Assembly (NCBI RefSeq): GCF_003327285.1
Contig: NZ_KZ848474.1
Coordinates: forward strand, 640,119-704,118
Origin: Microbacterium sorbitolivorans
GTDB lineage: Bacteria; Actinomycetota; Actinomycetes; Actinomycetales; Microbacteriaceae
Direction of reading: 5' to 3'
Length of the DNA: 64,000 nt
The position numbers and the translations under genes are program-made. Shown here one piece after another: positions 1-7,994 of this stretch. Under the pieces are notes generated by a model that made no database searches, had not been told where the DNA came from, and saw nothing but the letters and a program-made list of their open reading frames with translations. The first letter of the stretch is position 1, and each line of letters opens with the position of its first letter.

Positions 1-1635
1 GTCGACACGCAGGCGGCGCTCACCCGCCTCGAGGCCCGCATCGGCGGCGTGGCCACGCAGCTGCGCGGCGGCGCGCAGACGGCCGACATGTTCACGAGCC
101 TGCTCGAGTCGACGATCCCGCTCGTCGACGGGGCCTCGTCGCTCATCACCTCGTCCGGATCCGCGTTCGAGGACGCGTCGAGCGCGGTGGGCGGCGGAGC
201 GGCCGCGGTCGACGAGCTCGGCGACGTGCTCGCGTCGTCGACGCAGGCGCTCTCCGACGCGATCTCGCGCACGGCCGCCGGCTACGACGCTGTCGGCGCG
301 CGCATCGACGAGCTCTTCGCGCAGGGCGCGCAGCTCAGCGATAGCCAGGTGCAGGTGATCGACACGCTGGCAGGCCGCATGCAGGACCAGATCGACCACT
401 ACACCGAGCTGCGTAACCGGCTCGAGAACGAGATCCGCCCGATCCTGCCGGACGAGGCGCAGGACGCCTTCAGCGCGGTGCTCGAGCGCATCGATGCCGC
501 GATCGCCGCCCAGCAGTCGGCGCACGACCGCGTCGCCCAGGCGGGGCAGGACATCGCCGACGGCTCGGCGGAGCGCCAGGCGAAGCACGACGAGATCACC
601 GCGTCGATCGACGCCGCGAAGCAGGCGCTGCAGAGCGCGCAGGATTCGTACACGGGCTCGCTACAGCCGAAGCTCGACGAGCTCGCCGCGACGCTTTCGG
701 TGATCGGGGCGGACGTCTCGTCGATCGGCGACGACCTGTCGGCCGCGGCCGACAGGCTGGCCGGCTCGGCCGGCGGCCTCCGCGACACCCTGACGGGCGC
801 GCAGGAATCCACGCAGCGGATCTCGGAGTCGCTCACCGAGACGGCCGAGACGTTCGACAAGGTCGAGGCGGCCCTCGCCGACGCCGCCAAGACCGGCGAC
901 CTCAGCGCGCTGAACGACATCATCGGTTCGGATCCGAGCGTGCTGGCGACCTCGCTCGCGCAGCCCCTGCGCGTCGACCGCACGGCCGTGTTCCCGATCG
1001 TCAGCTTCGGCGCGGGAATGGCGCCGCTCTACATGGCGCTCGCGCTCTGGGTCGGTGCGCTGCTCATGACGGTCGCGATCCGCGTCGACGTGAACGCCGA
1101 CACCCTGCCGGACCGGCCGGAGCTCTCGCCGACGAAGAAGTACCTCGGCCGCTACGGCATCTTCGGCCTGATCGGGCTCGCGCAGAGCACGCTCGTGACG
1201 CTCGGCCTCATCCTGTTCATCCAGGTCGAGCCGGCGAACGCGTTCCTGCTGATCCTCGCCGGCTGGGTCACATCGCTCGTGTTCACGCTGCTGATCTACA
1301 CGGCGGTCGTCGCGCTCGGAAACGCGGGCAAGGCGCTCGCGGTGCTGGTGCTCGTCATCCAGGTCTCCGGATCCGGTGGCGCGTACCCGCTGCAGCTGCT
1401 ACCGGAGTGGTTCCAGAACATCTCGCCGTTCCTGCCCGCGACGCACGCCGTCGCCGCGATGCGCTCGGCCATCGCCGGCGTCTACGCGAGCGACTTCTGG
1501 ATCTCGCTCGGCACGCTCGCGCTCTTCGTTGTCCCCGCGCTGCTCGTGGGACTCGTGCTGCGGCGCCCGCTGATGTCGTTCACGCAGGGCCTGTCGAAGG
1601 CCATCGAGTCGACGAAGCTGATGTCACCGTCATGA
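1..1635 (+). CDS. YhgE/Pip-type membrane protein, 3' part (5' end outside window)
   Basis: The reading frame is open from the first base, so the N-terminus lies outside the window; 544 residues are visible. The first ~300 residues are hydrophilic, Ala/Asp/Ser-rich and heptad-like with no hydrophobic segment, resembling a long extracytoplasmic helical region. The last ~200 residues hold several membrane segments arranged as in ABC-2-type permeases. This is the layout of the YhgE/Pip family (phage-infection protein/type VII accessory-like), whose transport role is poorly defined. The stop overlaps the TetR start by four bases (ATGA), so the two genes are co-translated and the regulator probably controls this membrane protein. 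Family assignment is by architecture only. Confidence 0.75.
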   Translation, partial: VDTQAALTRLEARIGGVATQLRGGAQTADMFTSLLESTIPLVDGASSLITSSGSAFEDASSAVGGGAAAVDELGDVLASSTQALSDAISRTAAGYDAVGARIDELFAQGAQLSDSQVQVIDTLAGRMQDQIDHYTELRNRLENEIRPILPDEAQDAFSAVLERIDAAIAAQQSAHDRVAQAGQDIADGSAERQAKHDEITASIDAAKQALQSAQDSYTGSLQPKLDELAATLSVIGADVSSIGDDLSAAADRLAGSAGGLRDTLTGAQESTQRISESLTETAETFDKVEAALADAAKTGDLSALNDIIGSDPSVLATSLAQPLRVDRTAVFPIVSFGAGMAPLYMALALWVGALLMTVAIRVDVNADTLPDRPELSPTKKYLGRYGIFGLIGLAQSTLVTLGLILFIQVEPANAFLLILAGWVTSLVFTLLIYTAVVALGNAGKALAVLVLVIQVSGSGGAYPLQLLPEWFQNISPFLPATHAVAAMRSAIAGVYASDFWISLGTLALFVVPALLVGLVLRRPLMSFTQGLSKAIESTKLMSPS

Positions 1636-2267
1636 CCGATACAGAGACGAAGCCGGCCTCCGTGCGGCCGCGCCGCAGCGACGCGACCGCCAACCGCGAG
1701 GCGCTCATCGGCGCGGCGCAGTCGCTGCTCGCGGTCGACCCGAACGCCTCGCTCGACGCGATCGCGCAGGCCGCAAAGCTGTCGCGCCGCGCGCTCTACG
1801 GGCATTTCCCCGACCGCGAGAGCCTGCTCGACGAGGTGATCGCGCGCGGCGCCCAGCGGTTCAACGCGGTGGCGGAAGAGACCGACGATCCGGATCCGCG
1901 GGTTGCGATCGCGGGGCTCGCGGCGCGGCTGTGGCGCGAGGCTTCCGCCGTGCGGGCGGCCGCGAACATCGCGCTCGAGAACGCGCACGTTCTCGGCACC
2001 GTGCGGGCGCTGGCGCCGCTGCGCCGTCGCGTGCGCGCGCTCGTCAAGGCCGGTATCGAGTCTGGCGCGTTCCGCGGTGACATGTCAGACAGGGTGCTCG
2101 CGTTTCTTGTGGAGGAGACGGCGCGCGCGACGCTCCGCGAGCGCCGGCTGACGTCGAAGGATGGCGCCTCCACGGTTGTTCGTGTCGTGCTGAGCATCGT
2201 CGGCGTGCCCTGGACCGAGCAGGTTGCGCTGCTCGAGGCACACCCGGAGATCGTCGCGGCGGGGTGA
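1632..2267 (+). CDS. TetR/AcrR family transcriptional regulator
   Basis: A 211-residue protein with an N-terminal TetR helix-turn-helix at about residues 15-60, including the typical 'AKLSRRALYGHFPDRESLL' recognition-helix segment. It is followed by an all-alpha ligand/dimer domain with no recognisable ligand signature. The start chosen is the ATG at 1632, which overlaps the stop of the YhgE-like gene; an earlier in-frame start at 1407 would lie inside that gene. The coupled arrangement suggests a local repressor of the upstream membrane protein, possibly sensing a drug or lipid. The effector is unknown. Confidence 0.85.
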   Translation: MTDTETKPASVRPRRSDATANREALIGAAQSLLAVDPNASLDAIAQAAKLSRRALYGHFPDRESLLDEVIARGAQRFNAVAEETDDPDPRVAIAGLAARLWREASAVRAAANIALENAHVLGTVRALAPLRRRVRALVKAGIESGAFRGDMSDRVLAFLVEETARATLRERRLTSKDGASTVVRVVLSIVGVPWTEQVALLEAHPEIVAAG

Positions 2268-2540
2268 GGGGACGTTTGCGGGTCCGCAGCGTGGACTGAT
2301 GCGATGAGATGAGGGCCCCGGCATCGATCTGGGTCACCACACAGGATTGGTTCCGCGGAGTCCTGAGGCATTACGTCGCCCATGCCAGCGCGAAGCTCAC
2401 CGCTGCAAATCGTCTTGAGATGGTTGGCGCCATCGTCGATGACTGGTCAGGGCCGCGTCGCCGAGCGATTCCATATGGCGCTCGGAGGCCTCTCACCCAT
2501 CGACCGCGCCCTCAGGGTGCACAGGCGGAACCCCTACGTA
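2268..2540 (+). other. intergenic stretch with a possible transposase tail remnant
   Basis: This 273-base gap between the TetR gene and the convergent MetY-like gene has no intact gene. On the plus strand about 2395-2530 can be read, with a frame change, as 'DDW' followed by 'ERFHMALGGLSPIDRA', which resembles the extreme C-terminus of IS3/IS481 transposases (HRPHxALGGLxP). There is no start, catalytic core or inverted repeat, so this would be only a degenerate scar. Confidence 0.3.
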
Positions 2541-3830
2541 TCAGAGCGTCGCGTCGAGGGCTCGCGTGAGGTCGCGGATGAGGTCGTCGGCCCTCTCGAT
2601 TCCGATCGAGAGGCGCACGAGCCCCGGCGTGATGCCGAGATCGAGGCGCTCGGGCTCGGTGAGCTTCGCGTGAATCGTGCTGCCCGTGTGGATCGCGAGG
2701 GTGCGCACGTCGCCGATGTGGGTCATGTGGCTCACGAGCTCGAGCGAGTCGACGAACGTGCGCGCGGCCTCGCGGCCGCCGGCGAGGTCAATCGAGATGA
2801 TGGATCCGGCGCCGTCCGGCAGGTACTTGTCGGAGAGCGCGCGGTACGGGCTGCCCGCGAGACCGGGGTAGTGCACGGCCGTGAGCGCCGGGTGGCCCTC
2901 GAGCGCCTCGGCGATGCGCTGCGCGTTCTGCACGTGGCGCTCCATGCGCAGCGAGAGCGTCTCGATGCCGTGGAGCAACAGGAAGGTGCTCGTCGGCGGC
3001 ACCGTCGGGCCGTACTCGAGCACGATCACCGAGCGCAGGTAGGCGCCGTACGCGCCGGATCCGTACCGATCGGTGAACGACTGTTCACCGCGGGATCCGG
3101 GCTGGGTCAGCTGCGGGAAGCGGTCGGCGTGCGCGGCCCAGTCGAAGCGGCCGCCGTCGACGATCGCGCCGCCGATCACGGCGCCGTGGCCCGCGAGCCA
3201 CTTCGACGTCGAGTGGATGACGATGTGCGCGCCGAACTCGAAGGGGCGCTGCAGGTAGGGCGTCGCCACGGTGTTGTCGACGACGAGCGGGATGCCGGCG
3301 CGGTCGGCGACCTCGGCCAGCTTCTTGAGATCGACGACCTCGCCGAGCGGGTTCGGAATCGACTCGGTGTAGATCGCCTTGGTGTTCGGCCGCACCCGCG
3401 CGAGCCACTCGTCGACCGTCGCCGATTCGTCGATCGCCTCGAACGAGAGGCCCTGGCGCACGAGCGCCCCGCGGAACATCTCGCGCGTGCCCTCGTAGAG
3501 CTTCTTCGTCGTGAGGATGTGGTCGCCCGCAGACGCGAGGGCGAAGAGCGCCGCCGCGATGGCCGCCTGCCCGCTCGCGACGAGCACCGCGTCGGTGCCG
3601 CCCTCGAGGTCTGCGAGCCGCCGGGCCGCGACGACGTTGGTCGGGTTGTCGTTGCGCGAGTATGCGCGGCGCGTGCTGCGCCCCGCGAACCGCTCGACGC
3701 CGTCTTCGAAGCTGTCGAACTGGTAGCCCGCCGTCTGGTAGATCGGCGTGATGCGGGCCGACGCCTCGGCGTCGATGATCTCGCCCGCGTGCACCTGGCG
3801 GGTCTCGAAACCGTACTGCTCGTTCGTCAT
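2541..3830 (-). CDS. metY: O-acetylhomoserine aminocarboxypropyltransferase/sulfhydrylase (Cys/Met metabolism PLP enzyme)
   Basis: A 429-residue member of the Cys/Met-metabolism PLP-dependent family. The N-terminal 'GFETRQVHAG' and the 'PIYQTAGYQF' segment are typical, as is the PLP-lysine motif STSKW within 'HIVIHSTSKWLAGHGAVIGG'. The length and the insert before the C-terminal domain fit the O-acetylhomoserine sulfhydrylase subgroup better than cystathionine gamma-synthase. The enzyme would make homocysteine or methionine precursors from O-acetylhomoserine and sulfide or a thiol, in the cytoplasm. The ATG at 3830 overlaps the stop of the MalY-like gene (ATGA), so the two sulfur genes form one operon. 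A GGTC-rich C-terminus and convergent TetR gene follow. Confidence 0.88.
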   Translation of the reverse strand: MTNEQYGFETRQVHAGEIIDAEASARITPIYQTAGYQFDSFEDGVERFAGRSTRRAYSRNDNPTNVVAARRLADLEGGTDAVLVASGQAAIAAALFALASAGDHILTTKKLYEGTREMFRGALVRQGLSFEAIDESATVDEWLARVRPNTKAIYTESIPNPLGEVVDLKKLAEVADRAGIPLVVDNTVATPYLQRPFEFGAHIVIHSTSKWLAGHGAVIGGAIVDGGRFDWAAHADRFPQLTQPGSRGEQSFTDRYGSGAYGAYLRSVIVLEYGPTVPPTSTFLLLHGIETLSLRMERHVQNAQRIAEALEGHPALTAVHYPGLAGSPYRALSDKYLPDGAGSIISIDLAGGREAARTFVDSLELVSHMTHIGDVRTLAIHTGSTIHAKLTEPERLDLGITPGLVRLSIGIERADDLIRDLTRALDATL

Positions 3831-4990
3831 CGTGCTACCGCCTCGCCCATCGCCGTCAGTGCCTCCGCCAGGATCGGCCGCGGCGTCGCGAACACGATCC
3901 TCACGAAATCTTCGTACCCGCGGCCGAGCAGGCGCCCCTCGGTGAGGGTCACCCCGGCCTTCTCGCGGAAGAACTCTGCGGGAGCCTCGGGCAGGCCGAG
4001 CGCGGCCACGTCGATCCACCCGATGTAGGTCGCCTCGGGGGCGCGGTAAACGGATCCGGGAAGGTTCTCGGCGAGGAGGGTCGCGAGCGCGCGGCGGTTG
4101 CCGTCGAGGTAGGCGACGACCTCGTCAAGCCACGGCTTGCCGTGGCGGTAGGCGGCCGTCGAGGCGACGACGCCGAGCGTCGCCGCGCCGTGCGGCACCG
4201 AGAAGCCGAGCTTGGCGTAGGTGGCCTGGTCTGCGTCGTTCGAGGTGATGAGCTGGGCCGTCTTGAGGCCCGGCAGGTTCCAGGCCTTCGATGCGCTCGT
4301 GCCCGTGATCGTGTGGGCGGCCGCGGCCTCGGAGACCGACGCGTACGGCACGAACTCACGCCCGTCGAAGCGCAGCGGGGCGTGGATCTCGTCGGCGAAG
4401 ACCCGGCCGCCGTGGCGCTCGACCACCTCGGAGATCGCCAGGAGCTCGTCGCGGCCCGTCACGGTGCCGGTCGGGTTGTGCGGGTTACAGAGGATCAGCG
4501 TGCGGGCGCCCGACGCGAAGGCCTCGTCGATGCGCTCGAGGTCGTAGCTCCACCGGCCGTCGACCTCGACGCCCGGCACCTCGATGACGGGGTGGCCGAT
4601 CGACGGCAGGAAGCTGAGGAACGGCATGTAGGCGGGCGTCGGCACGATCACGGCGGATCCGGCCGGCGCGTACTCGGCCATCACCACGCCGAGCGCGGCC
4701 ATGACGTCGGAGACCGCGTGCACGCGATCCGGATCCACCGACCAGCCGTACTCGGACGCCATCCACCCCGCGGTGGCCTCGCCCAGCTCGGCCGCGAGCG
4801 GCGGCGACAGGTAGCCGAGCGTGCCGTCGTCGACCGCGCGGTGCAGCGCCTCGGCGACGGGAGGCGCGACCCCAAAGTCCATCTCGGCAACCCACGCGCC
4901 GATGGTGCCCGGATGCAGACTCCACTTTCGGCTCTCGGGACGGTCGAGGCTCGCCCTCGTGATGGCGTCGAAGGGATGCGTTGTCGTCAT
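3827..4990 (-). CDS. MalY/PatB-type cystathionine beta-lyase (class I/II aminotransferase fold)
   Basis: A 387-residue fold-type I PLP enzyme of the MalY/PatB group. The N-terminal 'FDAITRASLDRPESRKW' and 'WVAEMDF' are hallmark segments, 'CNPHNPTG' is the cofactor-contact loop, and the PLP lysine lies in 'TSASKAWNLPGLK'. It likely performs C-S beta-elimination of cystathionine or cysteine, giving homocysteine or sulfide plus pyruvate. The start is placed at the ATG at 4990 preceded by an AGAGG box; upstream in-frame codons (to 5071) lack family similarity. It is the first gene of the operon with the MetY-like gene, and together they fit direct sulfur assimilation into methionine. Confidence 0.87.
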   Translation of the reverse strand: MTTTHPFDAITRASLDRPESRKWSLHPGTIGAWVAEMDFGVAPPVAEALHRAVDDGTLGYLSPPLAAELGEATAGWMASEYGWSVDPDRVHAVSDVMAALGVVMAEYAPAGSAVIVPTPAYMPFLSFLPSIGHPVIEVPGVEVDGRWSYDLERIDEAFASGARTLILCNPHNPTGTVTGRDELLAISEVVERHGGRVFADEIHAPLRFDGREFVPYASVSEAAAAHTITGTSASKAWNLPGLKTAQLITSNDADQATYAKLGFSVPHGAATLGVVASTAAYRHGKPWLDEVVAYLDGNRRALATLLAENLPGSVYRAPEATYIGWIDVAALGLPEAPAEFFREKAGVTLTEGRLLGRGYEDFVRIVFATPRPILAEALTAMGEAVAR

Positions 4991-5092
4991 GGCCTCTGGT
5001 TTCGGGGTGGGGATGCGGTGCTCTGACCACCCTATGCGGGGGCTCGGGCGCGAACGGAATGCCCCGTTCACGCGACGACATAATTGATCCCC

Positions 5093-5521
5093 TTACTCGA
5101 GCGCGTCTTCGAGCAGGCGCAGGATCTCGAGCGCGGCGCCCGGGTCGACCGAGTCCGGGATGGCGGATCCGAGCCCCGCGACCCAGTGCTCATGGAGGCG
5201 TCTGATGGTCTCGGCCGCGGTGTCGGTCAGCACGTACCTCACGACGCGGCGATCCTCGGTGCTGCTCTCGCGCCGCAGGAGCTCCTTCTCGACGAGCGAG
5301 CGGAGTACCGTGCTCGCGTTGCTCGTGCGCAGGTCGAGGTCGGCCGCGAGGTGCGACGAGGTGATCCCGGGATTGTGATCGATGTGCCGCATGACGTGTG
5401 CCTCGAGCGGTGTCAGTGTGATGATCTGCGGATCCTGCTGCATGCGCACGTTGAGCTTGCGGGCGACGTGCACGATGCGGTCGGCCAGCTCGATCAAGTC
5501 TTCGTCGCGGGAGGAGGTCAT
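5093..5521 (-). CDS. MarR family transcriptional regulator
   Basis: A 142-residue winged-helix protein. The helix-turn-helix spans about residues 50-85 ('GITSSHLAADLDLRTSNAST') and the wing contains the MarR signature 'STEDRRVVRYVLTD'. It is transcribed divergently from the MFS efflux gene at 5577 with only 55 bases between the starts. That gap contains a perfect inverted repeat AACATA-GT-TATGTT, a good candidate for its operator. The likely role is repressor of itself and the transporter, relieved by a toxic ligand. Confidence 0.88.
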   Translation of the reverse strand: MTSSRDEDLIELADRIVHVARKLNVRMQQDPQIITLTPLEAHVMRHIDHNPGITSSHLAADLDLRTSNASTVLRSLVEKELLRRESSTEDRRVVRYVLTDTAAETIRRLHEHWVAGLGSAIPDSVDPGAALEILRLLEDALE

Positions 5522-5540
5522 GCGTCCATCCTACGTTCAC

Positions 5541-5573
5541 TTGACTTTAGAAACATAGTTATGTTGTCATAAT
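5541..5573. promoter_or_regulatory. divergent promoter/operator region of the MarR-MFS pair
   Basis: The gap contains a TTGACT box (5541-5546) and AT-rich hexamers near 5568-5573 (CATAAT) next to the MFS start codon, which has no clear Shine-Dalgarno sequence. Within it, 5552-5565 is an exact 6-bp inverted repeat with a 2-bp centre (AACATA-GT-TATGTT), the size of a MarR dimer site. Binding there would cover both promoters. Confidence 0.55.
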
Positions 5574-5576
5574 TAT

Positions 5577-6776
5577 ATGACGACGACCGAACCCGTGCGC
5601 ACAACCACCACGCCATCGCAGGGCGGAGGGATCGGCACAGCGACCCTGATCGCACTCGCGTTGCTCGCGGCCGTTGCCCCATTCGGCACCGACCTCTATC
5701 TCTCCGCCTTCCCCGCCATGACGAGCGACCTCGCGACGAGCGCCACCGGCGTGCAGCTCTCGCTGACCGCGTTCCTCGTGGGCGCGGGTGTCGGCCAGGT
5801 GCTTTTCGGGCCTTGGTCGGACCGCATCGGGCGCATGACGCCGCTGCTCACCGGGCTCGTGGTCTTCATCGCCGCCAGCGTTGTTGCCGTGGCGGCCGGG
5901 AGCATCGAGGTTCTCGTCATCGCCCGCCTCGCGCAGGGCCTCGGTGGCGCCGCCGGGATGGTGATCGGCCGCGCCATGATCCTCGACCGCGAATCCGGCC
6001 CGGCCGCCGCCCGTGCGCTCAACCTCATGATGATGATCGGCGGCGTCGCACCCGTCATCGCGCCCCTCACCGGAAGCCTCCTGGCCGACGCGATCGGGTG
6101 GCGCGGCCTGCTCGCGATCGTCGGAGCCCTCGGCGTGCTCTCGCTCGCCGCAACGCTCGCCTTCGTGCGCGAATCGCGACCGAAGGCGGTGCGGGTCGCC
6201 GGCACCGGCGGATCCTGGTCCGGGCTGCTCAGTCGCGGATACGTCGGCCCCGTGGTCGCCTTCGGTTTCAGCATGGCGGTCATGATGGCCTACATCTCGG
6301 CCTCGCCGTTCGTCTATCAGGACATGATCGGGCTCTCGACGCCGATGTACGGCCTGGCGTTCGCGGTCAACGCGATCGGCCTCATCGTCGCGACGGCGAT
6401 CTCGTCGCGCCTGACCCGCCGGTTCTCGATCCGCGCGCTCACGGCCGCGGGCCTCGTGATCAGCCTCGCGGCGGTGGTCGTGATCCTCGTCCTGACGCTT
6501 ACCGGCGCGCCCGCGGCGTGGCTGATGCTTCCCCTCTTCCTCGCGATCGCGCCGCTGGGCCTCGTGTTCGGCAACGCCACGGCCCTCGCCCTCTCGGCCG
6601 TTCCGCCCGCGGCGACGGGAGCCGCCTCCGCCTTCCTCGGGCTGCTGCAGTTCGTGCTCGCCGGCATCGTTGCCGCCCTCGTCGGCGACGGATCCACCCT
6701 GCCCCTTGCCCTCACGATGCTCGCCTCGGCGATCATCGCCCTGCTGGGCCTCGCGCTGGGGCGGAAGCGGGCGTAG
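5577..6776 (+). CDS. MFS drug efflux transporter, Bcr/CflA type
   Basis: A 399-residue integral membrane protein with about 12 membrane segments. The N-terminal 'FGTDLYLSAFPAM', the loop motif 'FGPWSDRIGRM' (MFS motif A, GxxxDRxGRR-like) and 'RLAQGLGGAAGMVIGRAMILD' are characteristic of the Bcr/CflA drug:proton antiporter subfamily. It sits divergent from a MarR regulator, which supports inducible multidrug efflux. The stop codon directly abuts the first unit of a hairpin array that fills the gap to the convergent LacI gene. Confidence 0.88.
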   Translation: MTTTEPVRTTTTPSQGGGIGTATLIALALLAAVAPFGTDLYLSAFPAMTSDLATSATGVQLSLTAFLVGAGVGQVLFGPWSDRIGRMTPLLTGLVVFIAASVVAVAAGSIEVLVIARLAQGLGGAAGMVIGRAMILDRESGPAAARALNLMMMIGGVAPVIAPLTGSLLADAIGWRGLLAIVGALGVLSLAATLAFVRESRPKAVRVAGTGGSWSGLLSRGYVGPVVAFGFSMAVMMAYISASPFVYQDMIGLSTPMYGLAFAVNAIGLIVATAISSRLTRRFSIRALTAAGLVISLAAVVVILVLTLTGAPAAWLMLPLFLAIAPLGLVFGNATALALSAVPPAATGAASAFLGLLQFVLAGIVAALVGDGSTLPLALTMLASAIIALLGLALGRKRA

Positions 6777-6910
6777 CTTCCGGTCGCACAATCTGTCCCT
6801 CCGCGGGCCGGGAGGAGCAGTTTGAGCGACTGGAGCAGCCAAGGCCGTGGTTCCGGTTCGGGAATCTGCTCTAGAAATGGCCGGGAGGAGCAGATTTCCG
6901 AACGGGAAAC
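6777..6910. repeat. long inverted-repeat hairpin array, locus 1 (2 units)
   Basis: Two units (6777-6835 and 6850-6910) fill the whole gap between two convergent stop codons. Each unit is a ~60-base imperfect inverted repeat: the left arm reads TTCCGG...AATCTG and the right arm ...GGAGGAGCAG...GGGAA or similar. The middle of the arms differs between units (GTCGCACAA in unit 1, GTTCGGGAA in unit 2), but the partner arm changes with it, so pairing is kept. The same family recurs at 16025-16376. It probably acts as a bidirectional terminator or mRNA-end stabiliser, like REP elements. Confidence 0.8.
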
Positions 6911-6912
6911 AG

Positions 6913-7953
6913 CTAGAGCGACCTCGCCGGGCCCGTTGACGCCCTCGTTACCAGGCGCGGGGTTGAATCTAGGAAGGCTCCGGCGGCGCGGCCGTCGATC
7001 GCATCGAAGAGGCGGCGGCCGACGTGGGATCCGAAGCCGATGACGTCGTGGCTCAGCGCGGTCAGGCGGGGGAAGGTGTGCTCGCAAAGCACCGAGTCGT
7101 CCCACGCGATGATCGACACGTCGTCGGGCACGCGCAGCCCGAGCTCCATCGCGACGGTGAGCCCCGCGACGGCCATGATGTCGTTGTCCGAGACGAAGGC
7201 GGTCGGCGGTTCGGGCGAGGTGAGCGCCGACCGGAAGGCCGCCGCACCCGCCTGCGCCGTGTAGTCGGTGCGCAGCATGAGCCCCTCGAGGCCGAGCTCT
7301 TGCATCTCGACGGCGTAGGCATCGTCACGGATCCGCGTGTGCGCGAGCCCCTCGGCTCCCGCGATGCGCGCGATGCGGCGGTGCCCGAGCGCCGCCAGGT
7401 ATCGCACCGACTCGCGCATCGAGGTGGCGTCGTCGGTCCAGACGTTCGGCAGCCCGCCGGCGACCGACGGATCCCCCACCACGAGCACCGGAAGCGACGA
7501 GTCTTCCTCGAACATGCGGATCCGCGGGTCGTTGTCGCGCACGTCGACGAGAACGACGCCGTCGACCCGGCGCGATCGGCGCCACCGGTCGAGCGTCGCG
7601 ATCTCCTCTTCGGGCGACGGCACCACCTGCAGCAGCAGGCCGTATCCGCGCTTGGAGAGCTCCTCCTCGAGACCGAAGAGGAAGCGCATATAGAACGACT
7701 CGATACCAAGCGCCCGCGGGTCGCGCGCCAGCACCATGCCCACGACGCTCGTCGACGCCCCGGCGAGCGATCGCGCGGCGCTCGTCGGACGCCAGCCCAT
7801 CTCGTCGGCGATTGCGAGCACCCGCTCGCGCGTCTCCTCGGAGACCCCCTTGCGCCCGTTCAGCGCGAACGAGACGGCGCTGATCGACAGGCCGGCACGC
7901 TCCGCGACGTCGTTGATCGTGACGCGCTTGAGGTGGGGAACTGAGGAGGGCAC
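6913..7953 (-). CDS. LacI family transcriptional regulator
   Basis: A 346-residue regulator with an N-terminal LacI helix-turn-helix ('VTINDVAERAGLSISAVSFALNGRKGVSEETRERV', split here only by its hinge helix 'SAARSLAG') and a periplasmic-binding-protein-like effector domain. Ser replaces the more common Thr in 'AVSFALNG', a common variant. It is the last gene of the sugar operon: the kinase ends at 7995 and this gene starts 41 bases later. The start used is a GTG at 7953 without a convincing Shine-Dalgarno box, so the true start could be slightly different. It probably regulates the beta-mannoside operon jointly with, or distinct from, the divergent LacI at 15029. Confidence 0.86.
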   Translation of the reverse strand: MPSSVPHLKRVTINDVAERAGLSISAVSFALNGRKGVSEETRERVLAIADEMGWRPTSAARSLAGASTSVVGMVLARDPRALGIESFYMRFLFGLEEELSKRGYGLLLQVVPSPEEEIATLDRWRRSRRVDGVVLVDVRDNDPRIRMFEEDSSLPVLVVGDPSVAGGLPNVWTDDATSMRESVRYLAALGHRRIARIAGAEGLAHTRIRDDAYAVEMQELGLEGLMLRTDYTAQAGAAAFRSALTSPEPPTAFVSDNDIMAVAGLTVAMELGLRVPDDVSIIAWDDSVLCEHTFPRLTALSHDVIGFGSHVGRRLFDAIDGRAAGAFLDSTPRLVTRASTGPARSL

Positions 7954-7994
7954 GTCAAAACCCTACGCCGAGCGGCGCCGCGGGGCGCGCACCA

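Noticed and set aside
2382..4028. A ~550-codon plus-strand frame over the MetY-like gene.
   Set aside because: Arg-rich shadow of the minus-strand PLP enzyme; only its first ~45 codons resemble a transposase tail.
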